Below, piece after piece: positions 16,635-24,828 of a stretch of DNA of 64,000 nt; position 1 is the stretch's first letter; each line of letters opens with the position of its first letter. The DNA comes from Bradyrhizobium sp. cir1 (GTDB lineage Bacteria > Pseudomonadota > Alphaproteobacteria > Rhizobiales > Xanthobacteraceae): the NCBI RefSeq assembly GCF_014198245.1, contig NZ_JACIHE010000003.1, positions 248,001 to 312,000 on the forward strand, written 5' to 3'. The position numbers and the translations under genes were made by a program. The notes beneath the pieces are model-generated. The model was not told the DNA's origin and did no database searches. It saw only the letters and a program-made list of their open reading frames with translations.

Positions 16635-18185
16635 ATGACACTGCAGTCGCATGTTCCGATCGTTGCCGCGCATTGGGTTTATCTGTTCGGCGTCGCCATC
16701 ATCGTCCTGACCATGATCTGGCGCGCCAATGTGGTCGTGCCGTCGGTTATTGCGACCTGTCTCGTCACACTGGCCTGGACGCACAGTCCGATCGCCGCGC
16801 TCGGCAGCATCTTCAATGCGAGTTTCACCGCGGCCAAGGAGCTGTTCAACATCTTCCTGGTGATCGCGCTGATGACCGCGCTGTTGAATGCGCTGAAGGT
16901 GCTGCGCTCCGACATCCGCATGGTCGAGCCGTTTCGTGCGGTCATGAAGGACGGGCACTCGGCCTATTTCGTCCTGGCCGCCATCACCTACATCATTTCC
17001 CTGTTCTTCTGGCCGACGCCGGCGGTGCCGCTGGTGTCCGCGGTGCTGCTTCCTGCGGCGATCGCGGCCGGACTGCCGCCGCTCGGCGGCGCGCTGGCGA
17101 TCGCGATCGCCGGACAGGGCATGGCGCTGTCCTCCGACTACGTCATTGGCGTTGCCCCGGGCATCAGTGCCAAGGCCGCCGGCGCCGCGGTCAGTGCCGC
17201 CACGGTTGCCGACCGGGCGCTCGTGTTGTCGCTGATCACGGGCCTCATCGCACTGGTGCTCGGCTATTTCGCGATCCGCAAGCTTATCACCAAGCCGGAC
17301 GACAGGCTGCTCGAACGCTGGCAGGCGCAGTCGATCAACGGCGAGCTGGCGCGTATCGAGGAGGAGGGCACCTTCGACAAGGCCGAGATCGCGCGCGGGA
17401 CCGCAGGTGACCAAAAGGCATTCGCAACCCAGGCGCAGATCGACAGCGCGCTCGCCGCGCTCCCGAGCCGCCGCGAAAGATGGTCGAAGGTCTTCGCCAT
17501 TGCCACGCCGGTCGCGTTCCTCGGCGTCATCGTCGTGATGGTGCTTTCCAAGCTCGGAATCGGCCATGATCTCAAGGGCGGCGATGCCGCGGCGCTGGTT
17601 GGCGGTGTCGCCGCCGTGCTGATGATCTGCGCGTCGTTCGTCACCGACGAGCTGCGGAAATTCCTCGACGCCAGCGCCGACCATGTGACCGAAGGTTTCA
17701 TCTTCGCGTTCAAGGCGATGGGGTCGGTGTTGCCGATCGCGGGATTCTTCTTTCTCGGCGCAGAGCCGGGCCTGTCCGCGCCTATTCTCGGCGTTCCCGC
17801 GGCGCAGGCGCCGAACTTGCTGTTCGAGCTCGTCCAGGCCGTGCAGGGATGGATTCCGGGCAACCAGGTGTTCGTTGCGTTCGGCGTGCTGATCTCCGGC
17901 ATGATCACCGGCATCGACGGTTCGGGTTTCGCAGGCCTGCCGCTCACCGGTTCGCTGTCGGGCGCGCTGGCACCCACCGTCGGGCTCGATCCCGCCACGC
18001 TCGCAGCGATCGGCCAAATGGGTGCCGTGTGGACCGGTGGCGGCACGCTGGTCGCGTGGTCGTCGCTGATCGCGGTTGCCGGATTTGCCCGCGTCCCCGT
18101 GTTCAAGATCGTTCAGACCGTGATGATTCCGGTGCTCACGGGACTGGTGGTCTCGACGATCTGCGCCGTCCTAATCTGGCACTGA
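16635..18185 (+). CDS. Polytopic permease of the catabolic cluster, substrate unknown
   Basis: A 516-residue inner-membrane protein with about 12 hydrophobic segments and a polar central region (residues ~220-285). It has the two-halved, hairpin-containing look of ion-transporter superfamily carriers for organic acids (WPTPAVPLVSAVLLPAAI, GQGMALSSDYVIGVAPG, GIDGSGFAGLPLTGSLSG). I cannot assign it to a named subfamily. ATG 16635 is preceded by GGGGAG. It is first gene of the rightward operon, 16 bases before the aldehyde dehydrogenase gene, so it probably imports the pathway's starting compound. Confidence 0.75.
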   Translation: MTLQSHVPIVAAHWVYLFGVAIIVLTMIWRANVVVPSVIATCLVTLAWTHSPIAALGSIFNASFTAAKELFNIFLVIALMTALLNALKVLRSDIRMVEPFRAVMKDGHSAYFVLAAITYIISLFFWPTPAVPLVSAVLLPAAIAAGLPPLGGALAIAIAGQGMALSSDYVIGVAPGISAKAAGAAVSAATVADRALVLSLITGLIALVLGYFAIRKLITKPDDRLLERWQAQSINGELARIEEEGTFDKAEIARGTAGDQKAFATQAQIDSALAALPSRRERWSKVFAIATPVAFLGVIVVMVLSKLGIGHDLKGGDAAALVGGVAAVLMICASFVTDELRKFLDASADHVTEGFIFAFKAMGSVLPIAGFFFLGAEPGLSAPILGVPAAQAPNLLFELVQAVQGWIPGNQVFVAFGVLISGMITGIDGSGFAGLPLTGSLSGALAPTVGLDPATLAAIGQMGAVWTGGGTLVAWSSLIAVAGFARVPVFKIVQTVMIPVLTGLVVSTICAVLIWH

Positions 18186-18201
18186 GGAAAGTTCGACGAA
18201 A

Positions 18202-19698
18202 ATGAGCGACGTTGCTGTGCAGACTGCGCCGGCTTCCGACGGAAGCGCAGCGAAGGTTGAAACGTTCCGGAATCGGATCGACGGCGAGTGGTGCCACAGC
18301 GCCTCCAGGCCGTTCGACAACCTCAATCCGGCAGACACCTCGGATATCGTCGGACGTTTCCAGGCGTCCACGGCGGAGGACGCCGAGCGGGCCGTCGGCG
18401 CAGCGCAGGCCGCGTTCGAAGTCTGGAAGAAGACACCGATCTCGCGGCGCGCCGCCATCCTGAACCGTGCGGCGGATCATCTCGATGCGTATGCGGACAG
18501 GACCGCACGGGAGATGACCCGAGAGATGGGCAAGGCGCTCAATCTTGCCAAGGACGAGATCCTGCGCTCGGTACAGACTTTGCGGTTCTACGCGGTCGAA
18601 GGCCAGTCGTTGACCGGCGAAGTGTTTCCAAACGACGATCCCGACATGACCGTCTATACGCTGCGTGAGCCGCTCGGCGTCGTGTCGGTGATCACGCCGT
18701 GGAATTTCCCGGTGTCGATACCCGCCCGCAAGATCGCGCCCGCGCTCATCACCGGCAACACGGTCGTCTTCAAGCCGTCGTCGGACGCGCCGCTGAGCGG
18801 CTACCGGCTCGCCGAAGCCTTCGCTACGGCGGGACTTCCGAAAGGCGTGCTCAACTTCATCACCGGCGGGGCCGGCGAGGTCGGCCCCGCCATCACCGAA
18901 CCGCCGGTCATCCGCGCAATCTCCTTCACGGGATCGACCGCGGCCGGCGAGCACATCTGCCGCTCGGTCGGATTCACTACCCGCACACAGATGGAGCTGG
19001 GCGGCAAGAATCCGCTGATCGTGATGGACGACGCGGATCTCGACAAGGCGGTTGACCTGACCGTCAAGGGCGGCCTGTCGCTCGCAGGCCAGGCCTGTAC
19101 CGGCACCAGCCGGGTCCTGGTCATGAAGCAGGTGCGGGCCGAGTTTACCGAAAGGCTGGTAGCCAAGGTGAAAGCCCTGAAGATCGGCAACGGCTTGACG
19201 GCGGGAATGGATATGGGCCCGCTGGCTACCGCAAAACAGCTCGAGACGGTGTTGCGCTATATCGCCATCGGAAAGCAGGAGGCGACGCACGTCTATGGCG
19301 GCGAGCGGCTCACCGGTGCCGGCTATGAACGCGGCTACTATGTCTCGCCGGCGATCTTTGCCGACGTCAGCCAGGAGATGACGATCGCGCGCGAAGAGAT
19401 TTTCGGCCCTGTGATCGCGATCATCGAGGTCTCGTCCTATGCGGACGCCATCGCTAAGGCCAACGATACCGAATACGGATTGTCGGCGGCGATCGTGACG
19501 CGCAACCCGCGCATCATGCACGATTTCGCCAATGACATTCAGTCGGGAACGGTGAAGATCAACCGCACCACGACCGGCAATCTTGTCAATGCGCCGTTCG
19601 GCGGCCTGAAACGGTCGAGTACGTCGACTTTCCGCGAGTCCGGTCGCACGGGACTCGAATTCTATACGCAGATCAAGACTATCTATCGCGGCTGCTAA
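18202..19698 (+). CDS. NAD(P)-dependent aldehyde dehydrogenase (semialdehyde dehydrogenase-like)
   Basis: A 498-residue ALDH-superfamily enzyme oxidising an aldehyde to its acid. Key motifs are ITPWNFPVSIP, the coenzyme loop VVFKPSSDAP, FTGSTAAG, the general base Glu in MELGGKNP (~265), the nucleophile Cys in GQACTGTSRV (~299) and EEIFGPV. It resembles the 2-oxoglutarate/succinate semialdehyde branch, but substrate cannot be read from sequence. It lies second in the operon behind the permease. The end GRTGLEFYTQIKTIY is typical of the family. Confidence 0.9.
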   Translation: MSDVAVQTAPASDGSAAKVETFRNRIDGEWCHSASRPFDNLNPADTSDIVGRFQASTAEDAERAVGAAQAAFEVWKKTPISRRAAILNRAADHLDAYADRTAREMTREMGKALNLAKDEILRSVQTLRFYAVEGQSLTGEVFPNDDPDMTVYTLREPLGVVSVITPWNFPVSIPARKIAPALITGNTVVFKPSSDAPLSGYRLAEAFATAGLPKGVLNFITGGAGEVGPAITEPPVIRAISFTGSTAAGEHICRSVGFTTRTQMELGGKNPLIVMDDADLDKAVDLTVKGGLSLAGQACTGTSRVLVMKQVRAEFTERLVAKVKALKIGNGLTAGMDMGPLATAKQLETVLRYIAIGKQEATHVYGGERLTGAGYERGYYVSPAIFADVSQEMTIAREEIFGPVIAIIEVSSYADAIAKANDTEYGLSAAIVTRNPRIMHDFANDIQSGTVKINRTTTGNLVNAPFGGLKRSSTSTFRESGRTGLEFYTQIKTIYRGC

Positions 19699-19765
19699 CG
19701 GAGCCTTTGTTTGCAGCTGCGCGCCGAGCAAGCGGCGTGCAGCCGCCATAATTGGAAAGGGAAAA

Positions 19766-20239
19766 ATGAAGACATCGATAAAGCTTGAATTGTCGGAGGC
19801 CAGGCATATGGCCGCGGCTGCGCTCCAAAAGGCCGCCCAAATCGGCGTGCCGGAGACGGTTTGCGTGGTGGACGAGGGCGGCTATCCCCTCGTTCTCGAA
19901 CGGATGGATGGTGCGCGCGTCACCGGGCCGCAGATCGCCTGGAACAAGGCGTTCACCGCCGCCGGACACAAGCGGTCGACGCATCTCTTCAATCAGGCAC
20001 CGAACGGACCAGCACTGCCTGGCAATGAAGCTTTCGGCATCCAGTGGAGCTTCGAAGGCAGGTTCGCCATATTCGTCGGCGGCTTCCCGATCGTTATCGA
20101 CGACGAGGTCGTCGGCGGCGTCGGGCTGAGCGGCGGTAATGGCGAGCAGGACACTCATTGCGGATTGGCCGCGCTGCAAGCCCTGCAGGAACTGCTGCGC
20201 GGCCATCGCGTGCTTGTCGCCGCCGACATCAAGAAGTGA
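19766..20239 (+). CDS. GlcG/HbpS (DUF336) family protein
   Basis: A 157-residue protein with the family pattern: SEARHMAAAALQKA, CVVDEGGYPLVLERMDGA, AWNKAFTAAGHKRST, FAIFVGGFPIVIDDEVVGGVGLSGG, ending DTHCGLAALQAL. HbpS members bind haem or cobalamin; GlcG-type members occur in catabolic operons where some act as small-molecule binding or isomerising subunits. There is no signal peptide, so it is cytoplasmic. It follows the ALDH gene, with GGAAAGGG as ribosome site before ATG 19766. Confidence 0.85.
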   Translation: MKTSIKLELSEARHMAAAALQKAAQIGVPETVCVVDEGGYPLVLERMDGARVTGPQIAWNKAFTAAGHKRSTHLFNQAPNGPALPGNEAFGIQWSFEGRFAIFVGGFPIVIDDEVVGGVGLSGGNGEQDTHCGLAALQALQELLRGHRVLVAADIKK

Positions 20240-20266
20240 TCCATTGAGCTTAAGCGGAGCGGGCTG

Positions 20267-21274
20267 ATGTCGCATCGGATTCAACTGCCGCGAACGGGGG
20301 AATCGTTCGAAGCCCTGATCGGCGAAACCGTCTTGCAGGCGGCGCAGCGCGCGGGGGCCGCACTCGCGCATGATTGCGGGGCGGGCGGCTGCGGCACTTG
20401 CCGGGTCAGGCTGATCGAAGGCGCGGTGACTTACGACGAATTTCCGTTTGCGCTGACGGAAGAGGAGGCGAGCGCCGGATACGCGCTGGCCTGCCAAGCT
20501 CGCCCCACCACCGACTTGGTGATCGAAGCTTCGCGTGCGGTCGAACTGCTGCCCGACCCGGAGCGCCACACAGCCGTCATTCGATCGGTGCGCGCCATCG
20601 CTCCCCGAGTCGCCCACCTTACGCTGGAAGTAGAGGCCGTCGGGGCGCTGGCCTATCGTCCTGGGCAATACGCGAACGTCGTTCTCGATGATGGAGAAAC
20701 GCGCAGCTTCTCGATGGCGTCCGCGCCGCGCGAGCGGCTGATTGACTTCTATATTCGCCGGCAGGAAGGCGGCTTCTTCACCGAACGCATGCTGGCCGCG
20801 GCGCGGAAGGGCGATATGCTGGAGGTGGAAATCCCACGTGGTTCATTCGTCCACCACAAGGAGGATGACCGGCCGCTGTTGATGGTCGCGACCGGCACGG
20901 GGATCGCGCCGATCAAGGCGATGCTTGAAGGCTTGATGGATGATCCGGATTGTCCGCCGGTGAATCTTTACTGGGGGGCCCGAACCGTCGCCGATCTATA
21001 TCTTCACGACGCCATCCCCACCTGGGGGCAACGGCTCTACGGTTTCAACTATGTGCCGGTGCTTTCACGAGGGACTACACCGCTTTGCCGCAGTGGCTAT
21101 GTGCAGGACGCTGTCGCCGCCGATTTCGACGATCTCTCCGAGCACGCGATCTACCTGTGCGGCTCACCAATGATGATCGCCAGCGCTTTGCAGACGTTCC
21201 TCGATCGCGGTGCTGTGCGCGAGCGCATCTACACCGAAGGCTTCACAGTCCAGACACGGACCAACCCGGCTTAA
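20267..21274 (+). CDS. Ferredoxin-type NAD(P)H:flavin reductase (2Fe-2S, FAD, NAD domains)
   Basis: A 335-residue oxygenase-reductase. The N-terminal 2Fe-2S domain has Cys37, Cys42, Cys45 (DCGAGGCGTC) and Cys76. The FAD domain includes YRPGQY and RSFSMAS, and the NAD domain has ATGTGIAPIKAM and ends in YLCGSPMMIAS. The order matches reductases of benzoate, methane and similar oxygenases (BenC/XylZ-like). It is the natural electron source for the two ferredoxins and the diiron-type enzyme of the divergent operon. It begins 27 bases after the HbpS gene, in the same transcript. Confidence 0.9.
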   Translation: MSHRIQLPRTGESFEALIGETVLQAAQRAGAALAHDCGAGGCGTCRVRLIEGAVTYDEFPFALTEEEASAGYALACQARPTTDLVIEASRAVELLPDPERHTAVIRSVRAIAPRVAHLTLEVEAVGALAYRPGQYANVVLDDGETRSFSMASAPRERLIDFYIRRQEGGFFTERMLAAARKGDMLEVEIPRGSFVHHKEDDRPLLMVATGTGIAPIKAMLEGLMDDPDCPPVNLYWGARTVADLYLHDAIPTWGQRLYGFNYVPVLSRGTTPLCRSGYVQDAVAADFDDLSEHAIYLCGSPMMIASALQTFLDRGAVRERIYTEGFTVQTRTNPA

Positions 21275-21278
21275 TCTG

Positions 21279-22247
21279 ATGACCATTCAGCTCACGACCC
21301 AGGGCGCAGCGGGCTCAATCGGAGCGCCCAACACGCCCATGCTCCGCCTGTCGACCGAGGACCAGGCACGCCTCGCGAGGTTGAACCGGCATTGGAATGA
21401 CGACATCGTCAGGCACCGCGCCGAAGTTCTTGAGATCTATGCGCCTTTGATCCGGCGGATGGACAAGGATGGAATAGCGGTATTCCGCGATATCGGCTAC
21501 GGCGCCGACCCGCGGCAACGACTCGACCTCTTCGTACCGCCCGGCGCCGAGCAATGTCAGATCCTGATCTTCGTCCATGGTGGCGCCTTCACACGCGGCA
21601 GCAAGAGCGCTGCTGGCGACTTCTACGACAACGTGGCCTACTGGTTTGCGCGCCAGGGCTTCGTTGCAGTCAACGTGGAGTATCGTTTGGCTCCGGCGGC
21701 GCCGTTTCCTGCCGGAGCACAAGATGTTGGGCGGGCGGTCGCCTGGGTGGCGGAGAATATCGCCACCTATGGAGGCGATCCGGGCGATGTGGTGCTGATG
21801 GGCCATTCGGCCGGAGGATGCCATGTCGCCTCCTACCTGCTCGATCCGCTGGCCTGGGACGAACCCTATGCCGGCGTCTCTGCTACCGTTTTCGTCAGCG
21901 CGCGGTTGCGCTTGGAGTGTCTGTCCAGCAACCCCAACGCCTCGAACGTGGTCGCCTATTGCAGCGCCGATCCGGCGGTGCTCGAGCGCTGCTCGCCCGT
22001 CAACCACGCCGAGCGCTGTCGCTGGCCTGTGTTCATTGCGATTGCCGAGTACGAGAACCGCTATCTCGATGCCTATGGACTGGAGTTTGCGGCGCGACTG
22101 GCGATGACCCGCGGCCAGGCCCCTCGCATGGTGCAGATGCAGGGGCACAACCACAGCTCGATCATCGCCCACTTCAACTCCGGCGAAGACCGGCTCGGCC
22201 GGGAGATCCTCGCCTTTCTCGCCGCCAACAAAGAAACCCCGCGATGA
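21279..22247 (+). CDS. Alpha/beta hydrolase, arylformamidase/carboxylesterase-like
   Basis: A 322-residue serine hydrolase. It shows the oxyanion motif FVHGGAFTRGS (HGG), VEYRLAPAAPFPAGAQDV, the nucleophile elbow GHSAGG and a C-terminal His in MQGHNHSS. The HGG motif plus this spacing fits the kynurenine-formamidase/hormone-sensitive-lipase group, which open amides or esters. There is no signal peptide, so it is cytoplasmic. ATG 21279 is 4 bases after the stop of the reductase gene, and its own stop overlaps the start of the RidA-type gene (ATGA), so translation is coupled. Confidence 0.88.
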   Translation: MTIQLTTQGAAGSIGAPNTPMLRLSTEDQARLARLNRHWNDDIVRHRAEVLEIYAPLIRRMDKDGIAVFRDIGYGADPRQRLDLFVPPGAEQCQILIFVHGGAFTRGSKSAAGDFYDNVAYWFARQGFVAVNVEYRLAPAAPFPAGAQDVGRAVAWVAENIATYGGDPGDVVLMGHSAGGCHVASYLLDPLAWDEPYAGVSATVFVSARLRLECLSSNPNASNVVAYCSADPAVLERCSPVNHAERCRWPVFIAIAEYENRYLDAYGLEFAARLAMTRGQAPRMVQMQGHNHSSIIAHFNSGEDRLGREILAFLAANKETPR

Positions 22248-22708
22248 TCAAGCTGCCAGCGCCGCCCAAGCCACGCGGGAACGATCGTCCGACGGTGACC
22301 TTTGGAGGACTCGTCCAGCTCGGCGGACAGGTGTCCCGGGACGACGCCGGCATGGCGATCACGCGGCGCCTCGTGTCCGGCGACGATCTCGCCACGGCAC
22401 GCCAGGCTGCGGAAACAGCAATGCTGAGGTGCCTGAGCGCCCTGGAGGCGGAGATCGGAAGCCTCGACCGAGCCGCGCAAATCCTCATGGTGCGCGGCTA
22501 CATCCGCAGCATGCCGGATTTCGAGGCGCACCCGCAGGTGATGGACGCCGCCTCCGATATTCTGGTGTCGGTACTGGACGAACGCACGAGGTCCTTGGCA
22601 GTGTCGGCAAGAGACAGCGCAGCTTCGATCTCGGCAGCTCTCTGGTTCATCAGACTCAGTCCCTCTTCGTCCACAGCGAGTGCCTTGCCGTCCCTGATGT
22701 CGAAGTAA
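22244..22708 (+). pseudogene. RidA (YjgF/UK114)-family gene, 3' end replaced by foreign sequence
   Basis: From ATG 22244 the frame matches the RidA family through residue ~111: FGGLVQLGGQVSRDDAG, SLDRAAQILMVRGYIRSMPDF and DAASDILVSVL. Normal members then continue with GxxGRHARSAVGV...VEVE, including the substrate-binding Arg. Here the frame instead runs through the reverse complement of a DUF6894 gene (from about 22575) to a stop at 22706-22708. The active-site half is lost, so the product is probably non-functional. It would have been the last gene of the rightward catabolic operon, where RidA proteins remove reactive enamine/imine intermediates. Confidence 0.7.
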
Positions 22709-22725
22709 TAATGCGGCACCGGCAT
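22580..22725 (-). pseudogene. Truncated DUF6894-family gene
   Basis: Read leftward from ATG 22725, MPVPHYYFDIRDGKALAVDE and the following EEGLSLMNQRAAEIEAALSLADTAKDLVRSS match the first ~48 residues of small DUF6894 proteins common in Bradyrhizobium. After about 22582 the frame enters the antisense of the RidA gene and similarity is lost. The usual last ~25 residues are missing. It starts 4 bases after the stop of the 60-residue gene upstream, so the two formed a small operon. Confidence 0.6.
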
Positions 22726-22729
22726 TGCC

Positions 22730-22912
22730 TTATTTGGGACGATGTGCCTGCTGGGCCTCTCGAGCCAGCCGTTCCGCTTTCAGGCGCTCGCGATTTTCAT
22801 GAAGAGACTGTTGCGCCTTCGCATAGTCGGTCATCGGCTTCTTCGTTTCGACCGGCTTGAATGCTCTATTGGCCTCCCGCAGAGCCCGGGACGCGGGATG
22901 ATCTTTCATCAT
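22730..22912 (-). CDS. Small conserved charged protein, unknown function
   Basis: A 60-residue protein, MMKDHPASRALREANRAFKP...DYAKAQQSLHENRERLKAERL, highly helical and charged, of a type found repeatedly as a small conserved protein in Bradyrhizobium (recalled). AGGTCAAG precedes the double ATG at 22912/22909. It lies directly upstream of the broken DUF6894 gene. Confidence 0.6.
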   Translation of the reverse strand: MMKDHPASRALREANRAFKPVETKKPMTDYAKAQQSLHENRERLKAERLAREAQQAHRPK

Positions 22913-23127
22913 CTTGACCTCGATGTGGGTGGACGGGCGCGATCTCGAAACGCGCCGGACCCGGCGTGTCCAGCTCGCGGCCGGTAGCGATCGATTTGTT
23001 GTCGGATGGCCGCCTGCGCTCCCACGGGCGCGCCGGTGCAGGGAACAACGGGGCGGAACCCCGTCTGTTCCCTGCAGGCGGCCTTTAATTCGGCATCGGT
23101 CGCTTCCCGGAGTGATCGCAGTGCCAT
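22909..23127 (-). CDS. Doubtful small reading frame or gene remnant
   Basis: A 72-codon frame beginning MALRSLREATDAELKAACRE has a protein-like first half (…QTGFRPVVPCTGAPVGAQAAIRQQ) but an Arg-rich tail that looks out of frame, so a frameshift is possible. Its stop overlaps the start of the 60-residue gene (ATGA). No family recognised. The rest of the gap to 23345 shows no convincing gene on either strand; it may hold debris from the same rearrangement as the neighbouring truncated genes. Confidence 0.25.
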   Translation of the reverse strand: MALRSLREATDAELKAACREQTGFRPVVPCTGAPVGAQAAIRQQIDRYRPRAGHAGSGAFRDRARPPTSRSR

Positions 23128-23345
23128 CTCGTCTGGCGCCAATGAAAAGGCCGCCGCAACGGAAGCCACGCGGGTCCGATGCGGTGTGGGACGACAATGG
23201 CATAATACCCCTGTTTTGCCCGACGGGTCAACGCGATTTTCGCTAAACCAGAAATCCCCTTTGGTGCCAAGGGGGTCGCTACTGTGCATGGGGTTGTTTT
23301 TTCAGTTTTGGTTTGGGCCTGCGACCACATCGCCTTTTCTCATGC

Positions 23346-23377
23346 AAAAAGGGCCGCCCCTTCGGGCGGCCCTTTCG
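23346..23377 (-). terminator. Rho-independent terminator of frc
   Basis: GGGCCGCCC (23351-23359) pairs perfectly with GGGCGGCCC (23364-23372) around a CTTC loop. Read leftward it is followed by TTTTT, and it lies 20 bases after the frc stop codon. Confidence 0.88.
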
Positions 23378-23397
23378 TCGTTCTCTGACAGACTCGC

Positions 23398-24678
23398 TTA
23401 CTCAGCGGCCTGCTTCTGCGGCGGGTCGAGCGCGCCGGACTTGTGGATGTCGGCGACCTGGTGATCGCTGAAGCCGAGCACCGAGCGCAGGATCTCGTCG
23501 GTGTGCTCGCCGAGCAGCGGCGAGCGCTGCACGTCGCTCGGGCTATCCGACAGCTTGATCGGGTTGCCGACCGAGATGTACTTGCCGCGGGTGGGGTGAT
23601 CGACCTCGACCACGGTGCCGGTGGCGCGCAGCGACTGGTCTTCGGCGATCTCCTTCATCGACAGGATCGGGCCGCAGGGGATGTCGTCCTTGTTGAGGAT
23701 TTCCATCGCCTCGAACTTGGTCTTCGTCATCGTCCACTGCTCGATGCGGGCGAAGATCTCGTTCAGCCGCGGCAGGCGGGCCGCCGGCTTGGCGTAGTTC
23801 GGATCGGTCTTCCAGGTGGGCTCGCCGATCACGTCGCAGATCTTCTCCCAGACCGGAGCCTGGGTGATGAAGTAGATGTAGGCGTTCGGGTCGGTCTCCC
23901 AGCCCTTGCACTTCAGGATGCGGCCGGGCTGGCCGCCACCGGAATCGTTGCCGGCGCGCGGCACGGCATCGCCGAACGGAACGCCTTCGCCGAACTGGCT
24001 GTATTCCTTCAGCGGTCCGTGGGCGAGGCGCTGCTGGTCGCGCAGCTTGACGCGGGCGAGATTGAGTACGCCGTCCTGCATCGCGGCGGTGACCTTCTGG
24101 CCCTTGCCGGTGGTGGTACGCTGGTGAAGCGCGGCCAGGATGCCGATCGCGAGGTGCAGGCCGGTGCCGGTGTCGCCGATCTGCGCGCCGGTGACGAGCG
24201 GCAGGCCGTCGCGGAAGCCGGTGGTCGAGGCGGCGCCGCCGGTGCACTGCGCGACGTTCTCGTAGACCTTGCAGTCTTCATACGGTCCGGGACCAAAGCC
24301 CTTGATCGAGGCGACGATCATCCTCGGGTTGAGGCTATGGATCTTCTCCCAGGGGAAGCCCATGCGGTCGAGCACGCCGGGGCCGAAGTTTTCGACCAGC
24401 ACGTCGCACTTCTTGATCAGCTCGGTCAGGACTTCCTTGCCCTTGGGGTTCTTGGTGTCGAGCGTGATCGAGCGCTTGTTGTGGTTGAGCATGGTGAAAT
24501 ACAGGCTGTCCACGTTCGGGATGTCCTGCAGCTGGCCGCGGGTGATGTCACCCACGCCGGGGCGTTCCACCTTGATCACGTCGGCGCCGAACCAGGCGAG
24601 CAGCTGCGTGCAGGTCGGTCCGGACTGGACGTGGGTGAAGTCGAGAATGCGAACGCCCGTGAGCGCTTTGGTCATCAT
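23398..24678 (-). CDS. frc: Formyl-CoA:oxalate CoA-transferase
   Basis: A 426-residue class III CoA-transferase that moves CoA from formyl-CoA to oxalate, making oxalyl-CoA and formate in the cytoplasm. It shows the family opening ([39 protein letters not shown], read in parts), the catalytic Asp in [10 protein letters not shown] (~170) and the Gly-rich loop SGGGQPG (~260). The length equals that of characterised Frc proteins. It is the downstream partner of oxc (150 bases away, same strand), with a terminator after it. The start could be the first or second ATG (24678/24675). Confidence 0.95.
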   Translation of the reverse strand: MMTKALTGVRILDFTHVQSGPTCTQLLAWFGADVIKVERPGVGDITRGQLQDIPNVDSLYFTMLNHNKRSITLDTKNPKGKEVLTELIKKCDVLVENFGPGVLDRMGFPWEKIHSLNPRMIVASIKGFGPGPYEDCKVYENVAQCTGGAASTTGFRDGLPLVTGAQIGDTGTGLHLAIGILAALHQRTTTGKGQKVTAAMQDGVLNLARVKLRDQQRLAHGPLKEYSQFGEGVPFGDAVPRAGNDSGGGQPGRILKCKGWETDPNAYIYFITQAPVWEKICDVIGEPTWKTDPNYAKPAARLPRLNEIFARIEQWTMTKTKFEAMEILNKDDIPCGPILSMKEIAEDQSLRATGTVVEVDHPTRGKYISVGNPIKLSDSPSDVQRSPLLGEHTDEILRSVLGFSDHQVADIHKSGALDPPQKQAAE

Positions 24679-24704
24679 GTTGCTCCTGTTACCACTTTGT
24701 TTCC

Positions 24705-24817
24705 GTCATGCCCGCGAAGGCGGGCATCCAGTATTCGCTGTCGTTTCAGTTGGGTTCAGTGCTCGCCACCAATGTGGTCCGGCGAATACTGGACTCCCCG
24801 CCTGCGCGGGGAGTGAC
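24705..24817. repeat. Composite palindromic repeat between oxc and frc
   Basis: Outer AGTATTCGC (24730-24738) pairs with GCGAATACT (24782-24790); each side carries its own hairpin (TGCCCGC/GCGGGCA at 24709-24726 and ACTCCCCGC/GCGGGGAGT near 24793-24814). It occupies nearly the whole gap between two genes expected to be co-transcribed, so it could set the oxc:frc mRNA ratio. It is of a kind widespread in this bacterial group (recalled). Confidence 0.65.
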
Positions 24818-24828
24818 CCGGCGGTCGA

